Source of the DNA: Truepera sp. | Lineage (GTDB): Bacteria > Deinococcota > Deinococci > Deinococcales > Trueperaceae | DNA length: 64,000 nucleotides | Assembly (NCBI GenBank): GCA_032027045.1 | Contig: JAVSMU010000001.1 | Coordinates: 1,996,039-2,060,038, forward strand | Direction of reading: 5' to 3' | Part shown: piece by piece, positions 40,841 through 50,425 of the stretch | Numbering within the stretch: the first letter of the stretch is position 1 | How the letters are laid out: each line of letters begins with the position of its first letter | Made by a program: the position numbers and the translations under genes | Notes under the pieces: generated by a model | Database searches by the model: none | Told to the model about the DNA's origin: nothing | The model's input: only the letters and a program-made list of their open reading frames with translations

Positions 40841-42994
40841 TCAGTTCGCTGCGCCGGGAGCGGCCTCGTCTTGGGGCGCCGAATCCCCGGAGGGCGCGGC
40901 GTCCGGCGCCTGCTCGGGCGGGGCCTCGCCACCCCCGCCAGCGTCGCCGGTACCGGGAGCCGTGTCGGTGGGCAGCACGAGATCGGGCTTGCTGGTCTCG
41001 ACGATCTCGATCTTGGCGCGCTGTTCGTCGAGCCAGGCGCTGCGCTCGGCCTGGCGTTTCTGAGCAAGGACGGCCTGCTCGACCTGGGCCCGGACGTCCG
41101 CGAGTGGCCGCACACGGGCGGGCAGCCTATCGGCCACCAGGACCACGTACGTGTCCTTCGTGGTGACAGGCGCCGCGTCGGGCTCACCGTCGCCGGCGGC
41201 GTCGGCGTCGGCCGTAGCGTCGGCGCCTGTAGCGTCGGTGCCCGTCGCGTCTGCGGCAGTCGCGTCGGCAGCAGTTGTGTCGTCACCCGTCGCGCCGGCG
41301 TCGGTGGCCTCGCCTCCGGCGGACGCCTGGTCGCCGGCAGCCGAGGCGGCGGAAGTGGAAGCGGTGTCATCGGCAGCCGCCGCGTCGGCCTCATCGTCAC
41401 CAGCGGCAGCCTCGACGGGTTCCTCTAGCACCAGCACGTCGCTGACCGCCAGAGAGCCGCCCGGGAGGTCGTCGAAGGCGTCGGTCCCGAACAGCGCCGT
41501 GTCGAGTTCCGTGGGCAGGTCGCCCGGCTTCACGCGGCCGAGCTCGGTGACCGTGCCGCCCAGGGTCTCGTTGGCGGCGGTGACGTCGTCGCCGGCGAGC
41601 AGGGCCTCACGGAACGCCTCGGCTGCAGCCTCCTCGGCGAACTCCGCCTTGGTGACGGTGGCCTCTGCCGAGATGGTGAACTGCGACTGGTTCTCCGAGT
41701 AGTACTTCTCGATGTCGGCCTCGCTCGCCGTGGCGTCCCGGGCAACGAAATTGAGTGCCGCCTGTGCGATGCCGTTACGCGTACCCACGAAAGGTTGGCC
41801 CAGCGAACCGGCGCTCTGGTACGCGACCTCGGTATCGATCAACTGGTTGAGGACCGTCGGCTTGAAGAGTCCGACGATGAGGTCCGCCGTCTGCGGCGAG
41901 AGGGCCTGCTGGATCTGCGTGTTGGTGTAGAGGGCCCGGTCGAGCTCGGCCGCGTGGATCTCGTGATCTCCCACGGTGGCGACCACCGGGTTGTCGAAGG
42001 AAAGCGTGCTGGTGGGTGGGAACGAGACCTGAGCGGCCTTACGCAGCCTCTCGAGCTCGGCCTCGACCACGCCCGACTTCTTGGCGTTCAGGGCGTCTGC
42101 GGCGACCGTCTCCTTGACGTCGTCGAACGGCCGGTCGGCGGCGGGCTCGTAGCCCTCGACCTCGATGACGTAGTAGCGGTCGTTGTAGGTGATCACATCG
42201 GTCACGCCCGCGCCCCGAAGCGAGAAGGCCGCGTTCGCGACGACCGTCGGCAGTGCAGGGCGACCCACCGGCTTGGGCTCGGTCTCGCCGCCGGCTGCGC
42301 CGATGGCGCCGTCGCGATCGGCCAGCTCCAGGCTGTTCTCGCGCGCCAGCGTGGCGAAGTCCGCGCCCGCTAGCGCCTCACGGCGCAGACGCTCCGCCAG
42401 GTCCTTGTCGGCCACGACGATCTCGCGCGCCAAAATGCGTTCCTCGGACTGGTAGGAGGAAAGGTGCGATTCGTAGTAGGCCTGGACCTCGGCGTCGGAG
42501 ACCGTAACGTCCTTGACGAGGCGGGACTCCCACTCCTGCAGCTTGAGCTGGCCCTTCATGTACTCGCGGAAGCTCTGGTCGTTGAAGCCCGAGCTGCCGA
42601 TGAGCCGGAGGTACGCCTGGTCGTTGCGGGCACCGTCCACACCGCGCTCGGCGCGGAAGTCGTTGACGGCGGCACGCACCTGACCGTTGCCGATGGCAAC
42701 ACGGGCGGCGGCCTGATCGAGGACCGTGTTACGCACGATCTCGTCGACCATGAGCCGCTGCAGGTCCTTGCCGACCTCGCCCTCGGTCACGGTGTTGAAG
42801 AGCGGATTGCTACGGATCTGCTGAAGGTCGGCGTCGTATAGGGTCTGCCCGTTGACGACGATCTGAGCCGCGCCCTTGCTGGCGCCACCGACAGAGCCGC
42901 CGAGCCCCGGCGTGAACATGACCACCATGCCCGCCAAGAGGCCGATGGACACGCCCCACAAGATGATGGTGTTCGTGCGTTTGCTAAGCTTCAT
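40841..42994 (-). CDS. PpiD/SurA-like membrane-anchored peptidyl-prolyl isomerase
   Basis: A 717-residue periplasmic folding factor held by one N-terminal helix (about 10-30). A SurA-N-like chaperone region (about 40-165) precedes a parvulin domain (about 180-290: LAREIVVADKDLAERLRREA, GADFATLAREN), and a second degenerate chaperone/parvulin-like unit follows (from about 330). From about 520 to 600 the protein is a low-complexity run of Ala, Asp, Thr and Gly (ADATAADATG-like), and the C-terminus is Pro/Gly/Glu-rich. The foldase role is by family; clients are unknown. Confidence 0.82.
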   Translation of the reverse strand: MKLSKRTNTIILWGVSIGLLAGMVVMFTPGLGGSVGGASKGAAQIVVNGQTLYDADLQQIRSNPLFNTVTEGEVGKDLQRLMVDEIVRNTVLDQAAARVAIGNGQVRAAVNDFRAERGVDGARNDQAYLRLIGSSGFNDQSFREYMKGQLKLQEWESRLVKDVTVSDAEVQAYYESHLSSYQSEERILAREIVVADKDLAERLRREALAGADFATLARENSLELADRDGAIGAAGGETEPKPVGRPALPTVVANAAFSLRGAGVTDVITYNDRYYVIEVEGYEPAADRPFDDVKETVAADALNAKKSGVVEAELERLRKAAQVSFPPTSTLSFDNPVVATVGDHEIHAAELDRALYTNTQIQQALSPQTADLIVGLFKPTVLNQLIDTEVAYQSAGSLGQPFVGTRNGIAQAALNFVARDATASEADIEKYYSENQSQFTISAEATVTKAEFAEEAAAEAFREALLAGDDVTAANETLGGTVTELGRVKPGDLPTELDTALFGTDAFDDLPGGSLAVSDVLVLEEPVEAAAGDDEADAAAADDTASTSAASAAGDQASAGGEATDAGATGDDTTAADATAADATGTDATGADATADADAAGDGEPDAAPVTTKDTYVVLVADRLPARVRPLADVRAQVEQAVLAQKRQAERSAWLDEQRAKIEIVETSKPDLVLPTDTAPGTGDAGGGGEAPPEQAPDAAPSGDSAPQDEAAPGAAN

Positions 42995-43181
42995 CTAGTT
43001 GACTTCCTCCCGGCGCGCTTTCCACCCGCGCCGTTTCGCGGATGCGCCTGTAAAGGTGACTCGTTCGAACCACGACCTGCCCCGTGCGGCCCAACTATCG
43101 ACCGGCATGCGGGCGGTGAACATCTCGGAGCACGCCCCGAAGTGTACCAGAACGGCGAGTGAGAGCCGCGTGCGCGGCGGG

Positions 43182-43190
43182 TGCTATATT
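43182..43190 (+). promoter_or_regulatory. tRNA-Arg promoter
   Basis: TGCTATATT (TG 43182-43183, TATATT 43185-43190) is an extended -10 box about 34 nt upstream of the tRNA. No -35 box stands out. The wider gap 42995-43223 shows nothing else. Confidence 0.6.
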
Positions 43191-43223
43191 GCTCTTTGCC
43201 TCAGCGGCGCAGTGTCGCTACGG

Positions 43224-43300
43224 GCGCCCGTAGCTCAGTCGGATAGAGCGTTCGCCTCCGGAGCGAAAGGCCACAGGTTCGAATCCTGTCGGGCGCACCA
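43224..43300 (+). tRNA. tRNA-Arg (anticodon CCG)
   Basis: A 77-nt cloverleaf with acceptor stem GCGCCCG/CGGGCGC, anticodon stem TTCGC/GCGAA around loop CTCCGGA (anticodon CCG), T arm GTTCGAAT and an encoded CCA. It reads CGG codons. Confidence 0.97.
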
Positions 43301-43352
43301 ACTCCCACCCCACTAGCCGCGAGCCCAATGGCCGGCGGCCCAGGAAGTCCAC

Positions 43353-43763
43353 GTGAACCAAGCGCCGACGCTCAACCCCCTGACGGCCTTCTTGAGCGTG
43401 GCGGCGGGCGGCGGCGTGGGCAGCGCGCTGCGCTACGGTTTCGCGCTCTGGCTGGAGCCGATCAGCCGGGGCTTCCCCTTCAGCATGCTCGTCGTCAACG
43501 TGCTCGGCTCGTTCGCTATCGTCTTCTTCGGCGAGCTCACGGTAGGCGGCGCCGGCCAACCCGCCACGCAAGCTTGGCGCCTGGCCGCGCTCGTCGGCGT
43601 TTGCGGCGGGTTCACGACGTTCTCCTCGTTCAGCCTGCAGACCGTCGACCTGCTGCGGGCCGGGTTCGTGGGTCGGGCGCTCGCCAACGCGCTGCTGTCC
43701 GTCGTCTTGTGCGTCGCCGCCGCGGCGCTAGCCTACTGGGCGGCGGCGAGGTTGACCAGCTAG
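43353..43763 (+). CDS. crcB: CrcB/Fluc fluoride channel
   Basis: A 136-residue four-helix membrane protein that exports fluoride as a dual-topology dimer. Family motifs are GGGVGSALRYG, the pore segment VNVLGSFAIVFF and GGFTTFSSFSLQ (with the Phe and Ser/Thr residues lining the ion path). GTG start with AGGAAG 6 nt upstream, 52 bp after the tRNA. No fluoride riboswitch fits in that short gap. It is a single gene; two-gene Fluc pairs occur in other bacteria. Confidence 0.93.
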   Translation: MNQAPTLNPLTAFLSVAAGGGVGSALRYGFALWLEPISRGFPFSMLVVNVLGSFAIVFFGELTVGGAGQPATQAWRLAALVGVCGGFTTFSSFSLQTVDLLRAGFVGRALANALLSVVLCVAAAALAYWAAARLTS

Positions 43764-43782
43764 GGACGACCCCGAGCCGCGC

Positions 43783-44310
43783 TCACCACGTCGGACGCTC
43801 GGGCTGCTCCCCCCTAACCCACGGCTGCTGCACCATCAGGCCCTCGCCGGAGAACACGACTACCGGCTCGCCCTCGACCAGGAGCCGTACGGCGTCGACG
43901 TCCGTGGGCTGGGTGAGGGTGTAGTAGAGCTGGTTGAGGCGCGCCAGCATGGCCGAGGTCCCGCCGCCGCGTTCGAAGGCGGCCGACAGGTCGACGCTGA
44001 GGACGCCCCCGGAGAGGGAGGCGCCCAGCACCGCCGTGTCTGGCGGCACCGCCGTTGCCAACCCACGCGCCGCCTCGTCGGCGGTGGGTCCCCTCGTAAG
44101 CGCCCCCACCTGAAGGGCCGCCCGTTCCTCCGCCGTCGTCCGCCCCAGGCGACGGTTCACCGGCTCGAGCGTGAACGTCATGCCGGCATCGCGCACGAAG
44201 TAGACGACGGTGTCCGGCACGCGTTGCAAGGTGCGCAGAGTGATGACGGCGACGAGCGTGAGCAGCAGCAGAAGCGCCAGCGCGGCGACCCGAAGCACCA
44301 CGGTGCGCAC
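43783..44310 (-). CDS. membrane-anchored GerMN-domain protein
   Basis: A 175-residue protein with an N-terminal anchor (about 5-25) and a GerMN domain outside: VVYFVRDAG, ALTRGPTADEAARGLATAVPPDT, LSVDLSAAFERGG and LNQLYYTLTQPTDVDAVRLLVEGE. GerMN domains occur in spore-germination and cell-wall-associated proteins and may bind peptidoglycan or lipids. No sporulation genes are seen here, so a general envelope role is more likely. It ends convergent with crcB and begins just after the malic enzyme gene. Confidence 0.82.
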   Translation of the reverse strand: MRTVVLRVAALALLLLLTLVAVITLRTLQRVPDTVVYFVRDAGMTFTLEPVNRRLGRTTAEERAALQVGALTRGPTADEAARGLATAVPPDTAVLGASLSGGVLSVDLSAAFERGGGTSAMLARLNQLYYTLTQPTDVDAVRLLVEGEPVVVFSGEGLMVQQPWVRGEQPERPTW

Positions 44311-44316
44311 GTGCGC

Positions 44317-46020
44317 CTACGCCTTCCGGATCGGCAGGTAACGCGGCTGCCACATGGCCTCGTCGACCGCCTCGACCGGGTCGTCCGGCTCGTTGCGCGC
44401 CACGCCGTCCTCCAACGCCTGCTTGACGACCGCCCCGGCCACCTGCTTGCTCGCGCGGCCCAGCTTGCTTATCCGTGGATAGACGGCGCCCTCCAACAGG
44501 CGCGCTGGATCCGTGTACGCCGAAAGCGCCTCGGCGGCGGCGGTGAGCATGTTGTCCGTCACCTTGCTCGCTCCGGCGACGAGCGTGCCCAGGCCCAACC
44601 CGGGGAAGATGAACGCGTTGTTGCCCTGCCCGACGGCGTAGGAATGACCGCCATGTTCGACGTTGGGGAACGGGCTCCCCGTGGCCACGATTGCCCGGCC
44701 GCCCGACCACGCATATAGGTCCTCTGGCACGGCCTCGCCGTTCACGGTGGGGTTGGACAGTGGAAAGACGATGGGCGTCGGGGAGTTCGCCATGACGGCG
44801 CCGACGACTGCCTGGTCGAAGGCCCCGGCCTGGCCCGAGAGTCCGATGAGGCCCGTCGCCTTGGCGTTCACCGCCGTCTCGAGGAGCGTGGGCACGCTGC
44901 CGGCGAACTGCCACCCGGCCACGCGGGACGGGTCCTGGGCAAGCTCGAGCTTGTAAGGTTCCAGGCCGCTCCGGTCCGAGAGTATGAGGCCCTTGGAGTC
45001 GACCATGAGCACGCGCGCGAGCGCGTCGGCGCGGCTCATGCCTTGGCGCTGCAGGCCCACTAGGATCTGCCGCCCCACGCCTATGCCACCGGCACCGGCG
45101 CCATGAACCACGAAGATCTCGTCGGTCATGGGACGGTGCGTCTTGCGGGCCGCCGCGAGCAGCCCCGCCAGCACGACGGCGCCCGTGCCCTGGATGTCGT
45201 CGTTGAACGAGGGCAGCACGTCGCGGTAACGGTTCATGACGTCCACGGCCTTCTGCTTGCTGAAGTCCTCCCACTGCAGCAACGCGTTCGGGAACCGGCC
45301 CTTGAACGCCGTGACGAAGCGTTCTATGAACTCCTCGTAGGCGCTGCCCGTCAGGCGCTCGTGGCGCACTCCCAGGTAGAGGGGGTCGTCGAGCAGGTCG
45401 GCCCGGTTGGTGCCCACGTCGAGCTCGATGGGCAGCGTGGTGGCCGGGTCGATGCCCGCCGCGGCCGTGTAGATGGAGAGCTTGCCGATGCAGATGGCCA
45501 TGCCCCCGAAGCCCTGGTCGCCGATGCCCAGGATGCCCTCGGAGTCGGTGGCCACCACGAGCCGCACGTCCGGCACGGGGGCGTCGGCCAGTACCCGGTC
45601 GACGACGTCGATGTTGTCGGTGCTGATGACCAGCCCCCTGGGGAAGCGGTAGATGAGGCTGAACTTCTGGACGGCCTCGGCGACGGTCGGCGTGTAGATG
45701 ATGGGCAGCATCTCCTCGAGATGCGCCTCGAGCAGCGCGTAGAACAGGACCTCGTTGCGGTCCTGCAGCACGCGCAGGTAGATGTGCTTGTCGAGCGCCG
45801 AAGAGAAGCGCGAGTAGTTCGCGAAGGTGCGTTCGACCTGCTCCTCGATGCTGGAGCGGTGCGGTGGGACGAGCCCCTCCAGGCCCAGCTCGCGGCGCTC
45901 CTCTCGCGAGAAAGCCGTGCTCTTGTTAAGTAGCGGCAAACGCGTCAGGAGGTACCCGGAGAGCGAGGTCGCCAGGTAGGGGTTGCCGTCGTCGTCGAAA
46001 CGCTTCTCGAATTGCCGCAT
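44317..46020 (-). CDS. NAD(P)-dependent malic enzyme
   Basis: A 567-residue enzyme of the long MaeA/SfcA type that oxidatively decarboxylates malate to pyruvate. The N-terminal malic domain shows LPIIYTPTVAEAVQKFS and the metal/substrate region FNDDIQGTGAVVLAG. The nucleotide domain has HGAGAGGIGVGRQI, and FPLSNPT follows. NAD preference is typical for this size class but not proven. ATG 46020 is chosen with GGGAG about 8 nt upstream; the frame extends 16 codons further without support. Confidence 0.92.
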   Translation of the reverse strand: MRQFEKRFDDDGNPYLATSLSGYLLTRLPLLNKSTAFSREERRELGLEGLVPPHRSSIEEQVERTFANYSRFSSALDKHIYLRVLQDRNEVLFYALLEAHLEEMLPIIYTPTVAEAVQKFSLIYRFPRGLVISTDNIDVVDRVLADAPVPDVRLVVATDSEGILGIGDQGFGGMAICIGKLSIYTAAAGIDPATTLPIELDVGTNRADLLDDPLYLGVRHERLTGSAYEEFIERFVTAFKGRFPNALLQWEDFSKQKAVDVMNRYRDVLPSFNDDIQGTGAVVLAGLLAAARKTHRPMTDEIFVVHGAGAGGIGVGRQILVGLQRQGMSRADALARVLMVDSKGLILSDRSGLEPYKLELAQDPSRVAGWQFAGSVPTLLETAVNAKATGLIGLSGQAGAFDQAVVGAVMANSPTPIVFPLSNPTVNGEAVPEDLYAWSGGRAIVATGSPFPNVEHGGHSYAVGQGNNAFIFPGLGLGTLVAGASKVTDNMLTAAAEALSAYTDPARLLEGAVYPRISKLGRASKQVAGAVVKQALEDGVARNEPDDPVEAVDEAMWQPRYLPIRKA

Positions 46021-46109
46021 GCTATCCACTCCCGCTGCGCCAAGGGGCGCTTGAACTTTGGGTTGCACTCTCGAACCTCGGCGGCCGGGCCCGGCCGTTG
46101 CCTCGAGCC

Positions 46110-47693
46110 TCAGGGCACGCCGACCGGCGCGCCCTGCTCGCTTTCGGCCAGTCGCGCGGCCTCGCCCGCGAAGTAGGCGTAGTCCTCGTCATCCGGTTGC
46201 AGTTCGAGCGCCCGGCCGTAGGCCTCGGCGGCCACGGCGTAGTCCCGCTTCTGAAAGGCTACGCGCCCGAGGTACGCCCAAGCCTGGACGAAGACCGGGG
46301 ATGCCGCCGTGGCGGCCTTGAACTCCGCCTCTGCCGTATCGCCGTCACCAGCCTGGTAGGCGGCCAGCCCCCGCGCGAAGGCCTCGCTGGCCTCGGTACC
46401 GTACTGAGCGGCCTGCCGAGCATTATGTATGAAGTAGCGCGCGCGGTCGTCGTTCGGGTCCAGCCGCAAGACGGCCTGCCAGTAGGCGATGGCCTCGTCG
46501 GGCCTGCCCAACTCCTGCGTGGTCCTCGCGGCCCAGACGTTCGCCTCCTTGAAGTCGGGCGCCGCCTCTACTGCCGCCAGGAAGCGCTTCTGGGCCTCGG
46601 CCACGTCACCGTCCTCGTAGAGCGCCAGACCATCGTAGTAGGCGCGACCGGCCGCGACGCCCCAGCGTTGCTGGACGCGGGCGTAGTCGAGGAACCATGC
46701 CGACCGGGAGTCTTCCGGGGCCAGCGCGACCGCCAGCTCCCAGTACTTCACCGCGGCGTCCGGCCGCTCCGTCTCGAGGGCGGTCCGGCCCGCCCAAACG
46801 GCGGCGTTCGTGAAGCCGGGGTTGGCAGCCACGGCCGCCTGGAACGCCTCGAAGGCCGTGTCCAGGCGGCCCGCGTCGTAGGCCCTGAGGCCTTGGCGGT
46901 ACGCCTCGCTGGCCGCAACACCGTACTTCTCACGCTCGCGGCTGAGCTCGAGGAAGAAGCGGGCGCCCTCGTCGTCGGGCGCCACCTCCACCAGGCGCTG
47001 CCAGATGACCACTGCGGCGGCCGTATCTCCACGCTCGTAGGCCATGCGTGCGAGCCACCGGAGCGCCTCGGGGTCGTCGGGCTCCTGATCCAAGAGCGTG
47101 AGGTACCAAGCTTGGGCGCCCGCATAGTCGCCGGCCTCGTAGCGGGAGAAGGCGAGCTGGCTGACCACCCGGTGGAACTCCGCGAGGTCGGTGTTCAGGT
47201 GCGCGCCGGCCCCGGACGGCAGGGTGGGCGTCGAATCGGTCAGCTCGCCGCCGGCGGCGAGGAAGGCGTCCCAGGCGGCGAACGCGCGGCTATACCAGTT
47301 GGTGAGGCCGTAGGCGTGCGCTTCGAGGCGGTAGGCGCGCCGCGCCAGCTCGAGTGCGGCAGCTTGCTCTTCGGTCGAGGACGCCTCCAAGGCGTCGGCG
47401 GCCAGAGCGGAGGCGTGGGAGGCCGCGGCGAGCGCAGCGTGCCAGGCCGGATCGTCCGGACTGGGCGTGCGCCCGAGGTCCACGCCCAGCGCCAAGGCCA
47501 GCGCGTCCTCCGCCGCGTGGTAAGCGGCGTCTGCCGCCTCGACGTTCACCGCGGACACCTGGAGGCCCTGTTGGGACATCGAGAAGGCGGCGAGGCTCAA
47601 CAAGGAGGCGGCGGCGAGGCGCCCAGCGCCCGCCGCCCACCTGCGAAGTAGCAACGAGAAGCGGGGGCTCAGCGCGCCTTCGCGGTGAGCCAT
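46110..47693 (-). CDS. secreted TPR-repeat protein
   Basis: A 527-residue exported protein. A basic N-terminus and hydrophobic segment (about 20-40) act as a signal or anchor. From about residue 165 there are roughly eight tetratricopeptide-like repeats with the alternating W/L/G/Y-A-A/P pattern (ALRWLARMAYERGDTAAAV, VWAGRTALETERPDAAVKYW). Tandem blocks near 270-470 are clearly duplicated (YRQGLRAYDAGRLDTAFEAF, YYDGLALYEDGDVAEAQKRF). It is probably a scaffold for envelope proteins. ATG 47693 has AGGAGG upstream and overlaps the preceding gene by 25 bp. Confidence 0.82.
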   Translation of the reverse strand: MAHREGALSPRFSLLLRRWAAGAGRLAAASLLSLAAFSMSQQGLQVSAVNVEAADAAYHAAEDALALALGVDLGRTPSPDDPAWHAALAAASHASALAADALEASSTEEQAAALELARRAYRLEAHAYGLTNWYSRAFAAWDAFLAAGGELTDSTPTLPSGAGAHLNTDLAEFHRVVSQLAFSRYEAGDYAGAQAWYLTLLDQEPDDPEALRWLARMAYERGDTAAAVVIWQRLVEVAPDDEGARFFLELSREREKYGVAASEAYRQGLRAYDAGRLDTAFEAFQAAVAANPGFTNAAVWAGRTALETERPDAAVKYWELAVALAPEDSRSAWFLDYARVQQRWGVAAGRAYYDGLALYEDGDVAEAQKRFLAAVEAAPDFKEANVWAARTTQELGRPDEAIAYWQAVLRLDPNDDRARYFIHNARQAAQYGTEASEAFARGLAAYQAGDGDTAEAEFKAATAASPVFVQAWAYLGRVAFQKRDYAVAAEAYGRALELQPDDEDYAYFAGEAARLAESEQGAPVGVP

Positions 47694-48166
47694 ACGACCT
47701 CCTGGCCGGCGCGGATCAGGTACAGCAAGCGCTGCGACCCGTCCTCCCCGACGAAGACGATCCGCGTATGCGTTTCAGGGCCCTGCGGACCCGAGACCGC
47801 GCGCTCCGTCCGCTCCTGCTCGAAGTAGCCGGCGACGGCGTAGGCGGTCGAGATCTCGTGGACCTTGGCACCCGCGAGGGCCACGACGACTCCTCCGAGG
47901 GCGTAGGCCTCCCAGTCCGTCCAGGCGCCGGAATCCGGTATGCGCGCCACCAGCGCGTCGACCCCCTTGCCGACCGCTCGCATGGTGCCGCGGGGGAAGC
48001 TGACTCCCGCGTCGAACTGCGCCGAGATGGCAGTGGTCATGAGGACGTCTGCGAGGAGCTGGGCGTGGGCCGCCGGGGCGATGGCGAAGGTGAGGAGGGC
48101 AGCCAACCAGAGGGTCCGGTAACGCGAGCCGCGGGGCCCAGGCGCTTGACGGGTGGCCGTTGACAT
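47669..48166 (-). CDS. small secreted protein of unknown function
   Basis: A 165-residue protein I do not recognise. It has a signal peptide (about 18-36, APAAHA then Q), a helical section and a C-terminal strand-rich section (THTRIVFVGEDGSQRLLYLI, VVWLTAKAR). TAGACT (minus strand, 48173-48178) is 6 nt upstream of ATG 48166, so its mRNA is probably leaderless. It overlaps the TPR gene by 25 bp, so the two are translated together and may work together at the cell surface. Confidence 0.7.
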   Translation of the reverse strand: MSTATRQAPGPRGSRYRTLWLAALLTFAIAPAAHAQLLADVLMTTAISAQFDAGVSFPRGTMRAVGKGVDALVARIPDSGAWTDWEAYALGGVVVALAGAKVHEISTAYAVAGYFEQERTERAVSGPQGPETHTRIVFVGEDGSQRLLYLIRAGQEVVWLTAKAR

Positions 48167-48212
48167 GCGCAGAGTCTAGCACCGCCCGCCAGGGACTTCC
48201 GCCCGGCCTCGG

Positions 48213-48242
48213 TTGACCCTGCCCCCTCCCAGCCGCTACCCT
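48213..48242 (+). promoter_or_regulatory. ffh promoter
   Basis: TTGACC (48213-48218) and TACCCT (48237-48242) are separated by 18 bp. The predicted start near 48249 leaves a leader of about 70 nt. Confidence 0.6.
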
Positions 48243-48320
48243 CTAGGTTGCCGCCGCACCCCGCCCTCGCTCGCAGCGGACGGCACAGACCCCGCGCCAT
48301 AGCGCCCTTTGGCAGTGACG

Positions 48321-49637
48321 ATGTTCCAGTCTTTAGGTGACAGACTCCAATCCGTTTTCGACGGCCTGCGCGGCCGCGGCCGCCTGACCGAGGCCGACGT
48401 CAAGGCCGCCCTGCGCGAGGTGCGCGTGGCGCTCCTCGAGGCCGACGTGAACCTCGAGGTGGCCCGCGAGTTCACCAACCGCGTGCAAGAGAAGGCCGTC
48501 GGTTCCGACGTTCTCATGTCGTTGCAACCCGACCAGCGCGTCATCGCCCTCGTTCAAGAGGAACTGGTGGCCGTGTTGGGCGGTAAGGCCGTGTTGCCGA
48601 CGCTCAAGTCAGAGGGCAACGTCTGGCTCCTCATGGGGCTCCAGGGCGCCGGCAAGACGACCACCGCGGGCAAGCTGGCATACCGCTACAAGTCACAGGG
48701 CCGGCGCGTGCTGCTCGTCGCCGCCGACACGCAGCGCCCCGCCGCCCGCGACCAGCTCAAGGTGCTCGGCGCGCAGATCGGCGTGCCCGTGTTCGAGGTG
48801 CAAGACGGCGAGAAGCCCGCGGCCTCGAGCGCGCGCCTCAAACAGCACCTGCAGAAGGACTTCCGCGACCTGGTGATCGTCGACACCGCCGGCCGTTTAC
48901 AGGTGGACGAGGCGCTCATGGACGAGCTCGCGGACCTGGGCCAAAGGTTGGCTCCCTCGGAGAAGATCCTGGTGGTCGACGCCATGACGGGCCAACAGTC
49001 GCTACCCGTCGCCAACGCGTTCGACGCGCAGGTGGGCGTCACGGGGCTGATCATGACCAAGCTCGACGGCGACGCGCGCGGCGGCGCCGCGCTCTCCGCC
49101 AAGCACGTGACCGGCAAGCCCATCTACTTCGCCGGCATCAGCGAGAAGATCGACGGCTTGGAGCCGTTCCACCCCGACCGCGTGGCGGGCCGCATCCTGG
49201 GCATGGGCGACGTCCTCACCCTGATCGAGAAGGCGCGCGCGCTCGAGGGCGAGGACGACGAGACGGAGATGCGCAACCTGGGCGACTTCTCGCTCCAGGA
49301 CATGCTCACGCAGATGCGGCGCATCAAGCAGATGGGCTCTTTCACCGACGTGCTCAGCATGATCCCGGGCGCCAACAAGATCGTGCCGGCCGGCACCAAC
49401 ATCGACGAGCGCGAGATTCTGCGGGTGGAAGCCATCATCTCCAGCATGACGGAGGGCGAGCGCCACACGCCTCGCATCCTCAACGCGTCGCGCCGCAAGC
49501 GCATCGCGCGCGGCTCCGGCACGACCGTGCAGGACGTCAACCGGGTCATCAACAACTACGAGGAGATGCGCAAGCTCATGAAGCGCATGGGCAAGCGGCC
49601 GCCCCGGCGCGGCGGCCGCCGCGGCCTGCGAGGCTGA
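48321..49637 (+). CDS. ffh: signal recognition particle protein Ffh
   Basis: It binds 4.5S RNA and signal sequences and, with FtsY, delivers nascent membrane proteins to the translocon. The N domain precedes the GTPase loops [15 protein letters not shown] (about 107-121), DTAGR (near 192) and [10 protein letters not shown] (near 245). The C-terminal methionine-rich M domain ends in [14 protein letters not shown]. The start is ATG 48321 (438 residues, [10 protein letters not shown]), as in other Ffh proteins; TTG or GTG 2-4 codons earlier is possible. The ribosomal protein S16 operon follows. Confidence 0.96.
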   Translation: MFQSLGDRLQSVFDGLRGRGRLTEADVKAALREVRVALLEADVNLEVAREFTNRVQEKAVGSDVLMSLQPDQRVIALVQEELVAVLGGKAVLPTLKSEGNVWLLMGLQGAGKTTTAGKLAYRYKSQGRRVLLVAADTQRPAARDQLKVLGAQIGVPVFEVQDGEKPAASSARLKQHLQKDFRDLVIVDTAGRLQVDEALMDELADLGQRLAPSEKILVVDAMTGQQSLPVANAFDAQVGVTGLIMTKLDGDARGGAALSAKHVTGKPIYFAGISEKIDGLEPFHPDRVAGRILGMGDVLTLIEKARALEGEDDETEMRNLGDFSLQDMLTQMRRIKQMGSFTDVLSMIPGANKIVPAGTNIDEREILRVEAIISSMTEGERHTPRILNASRRKRIARGSGTTVQDVNRVINNYEEMRKLMKRMGKRPPRRGGRRGLRG

Positions 49638-49735
49638 CGCCGGCGGCAGGGGCCGACGGCCTTACGCGCGCCGGGCCGTGTCAACTAAGAACCAGTTCGT
49701 GCCGGGGTGGGCTGGAACGACCGGGTCACGCCGTG

Positions 49736-49741
49736 TACACT
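49736..49741 (+). promoter_or_regulatory. -10 box of the rpsP operon
   Basis: TACACT (49736-49741) preceded by TG is the best -10 candidate in the 200-bp gap after ffh; a TGGAAC at 49713-49718, 17 bp upstream, may serve as a weak -35 box. The leader to rpsP would be about 90 nt. Confidence 0.45.
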
Positions 49742-49837
49742 AGGTGGCTTCTAGAGGCCACTCGTCGTATCGTCGACGCTGGGCCCGCCTGACAGGCAGT
49801 ACGCAGCCTTCCGAGGCTCTTGGAGGATATTGGAGAT

Positions 49838-50143
49838 ATGGTCAAGATTCGTCTGATGCGCATGGGTTCGACCAAGAACCCGCACTATCGCCTCGTCGTG
49901 GTCGACGGCCGCACCAAGCGGAGCGGCGATTACATCGAGCAGATCGGTTACTACGATCCGCGTGAGACTACGCCGGAGCACCTGCGCGTCGACGCCGAGC
50001 GCGCCGCTCACTGGATGGCGCTGGGCGCCCAACCGACCGACACGGCACTCCGTCTCCTCGAGAAGACGGGCGTCGAACTCCCGCAGTCCCTGCTGGCCAA
50101 GCGCCGCAGCTCGTACGTCAAGCGGCAAGAGGCGAAGGCCTGA
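49838..50143 (+). CDS. rpsP: 30S ribosomal protein S16
   Basis: A 101-residue small-subunit protein. [21 protein letters not shown] at the N-terminus and [15 protein letters not shown] (about 28-42) are the S16 signature regions, and the C-terminal extension is basic. ATG 49838 is the family start; GGAGG lies 11 nt and GGAG 2 nt upstream, so the spacing is unusual. First gene of the conserved rpsP-khpA-rimM-trmD cluster. Confidence 0.97.
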   Translation: MVKIRLMRMGSTKNPHYRLVVVDGRTKRSGDYIEQIGYYDPRETTPEHLRVDAERAAHWMALGAQPTDTALRLLEKTGVELPQSLLAKRRSSYVKRQEAKA

Positions 50144-50178
50144 GGGCTTAGCCCCGGCACCCCGCGAACGGAGGCGGC

Positions 50179-50409
50179 ATGCCCCTCGACCTGGTCACGT
50201 TCGTCCTACAGAACCTCGTAGCCGATCCCGAGCACCTGGAGGTCACCTCCACCTCGGACGGGCGCAACGTGCATATCGACATCACGTGCGCACCCGAGGA
50301 CGTGGGCCGCATCATCGGCCGGGGCGGGCGCGTGATCAACGCCGTCAGGACCCTGGCGCGAGCGGCGGCCGACGGGCGCCAACGCGTCGAAGTCCAGCTA
50401 CTGGAGTAG
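50179..50409 (+). CDS. khpA: KH-domain RNA-binding protein KhpA
   Basis: A 76-residue single KH domain. The GxxG RNA-contact loop is in RIIGRGGRVINAVRTLAR (about 43-60). KhpA works with KhpB (Jag) as a global RNA chaperone in Gram-positive bacteria and is encoded next to rpsP in many phyla. ATG 50179 has GGAGG 4 nt upstream. The gene sits 35 bp after rpsP and 16 bp before rimM, in one operon. Confidence 0.93.
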   Translation: MPLDLVTFVLQNLVADPEHLEVTSTSDGRNVHIDITCAPEDVGRIIGRGGRVINAVRTLARAAADGRQRVEVQLLE

Positions 50410-50425
50410 CGCCGGGCGCCTCCGG

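Noticed and set aside
43301-43352. Fluoride riboswitch before crcB
   Set aside because: Only 52 bp separate tRNA-Arg from crcB and no crcB-motif pseudoknot is visible.
43814-45274. Long open frame antisense to malic enzyme
   Set aside because: Low-complexity Arg/Gly/Ala-rich translation typical of a GC-rich shadow frame; the real gene on that strand is in another frame.
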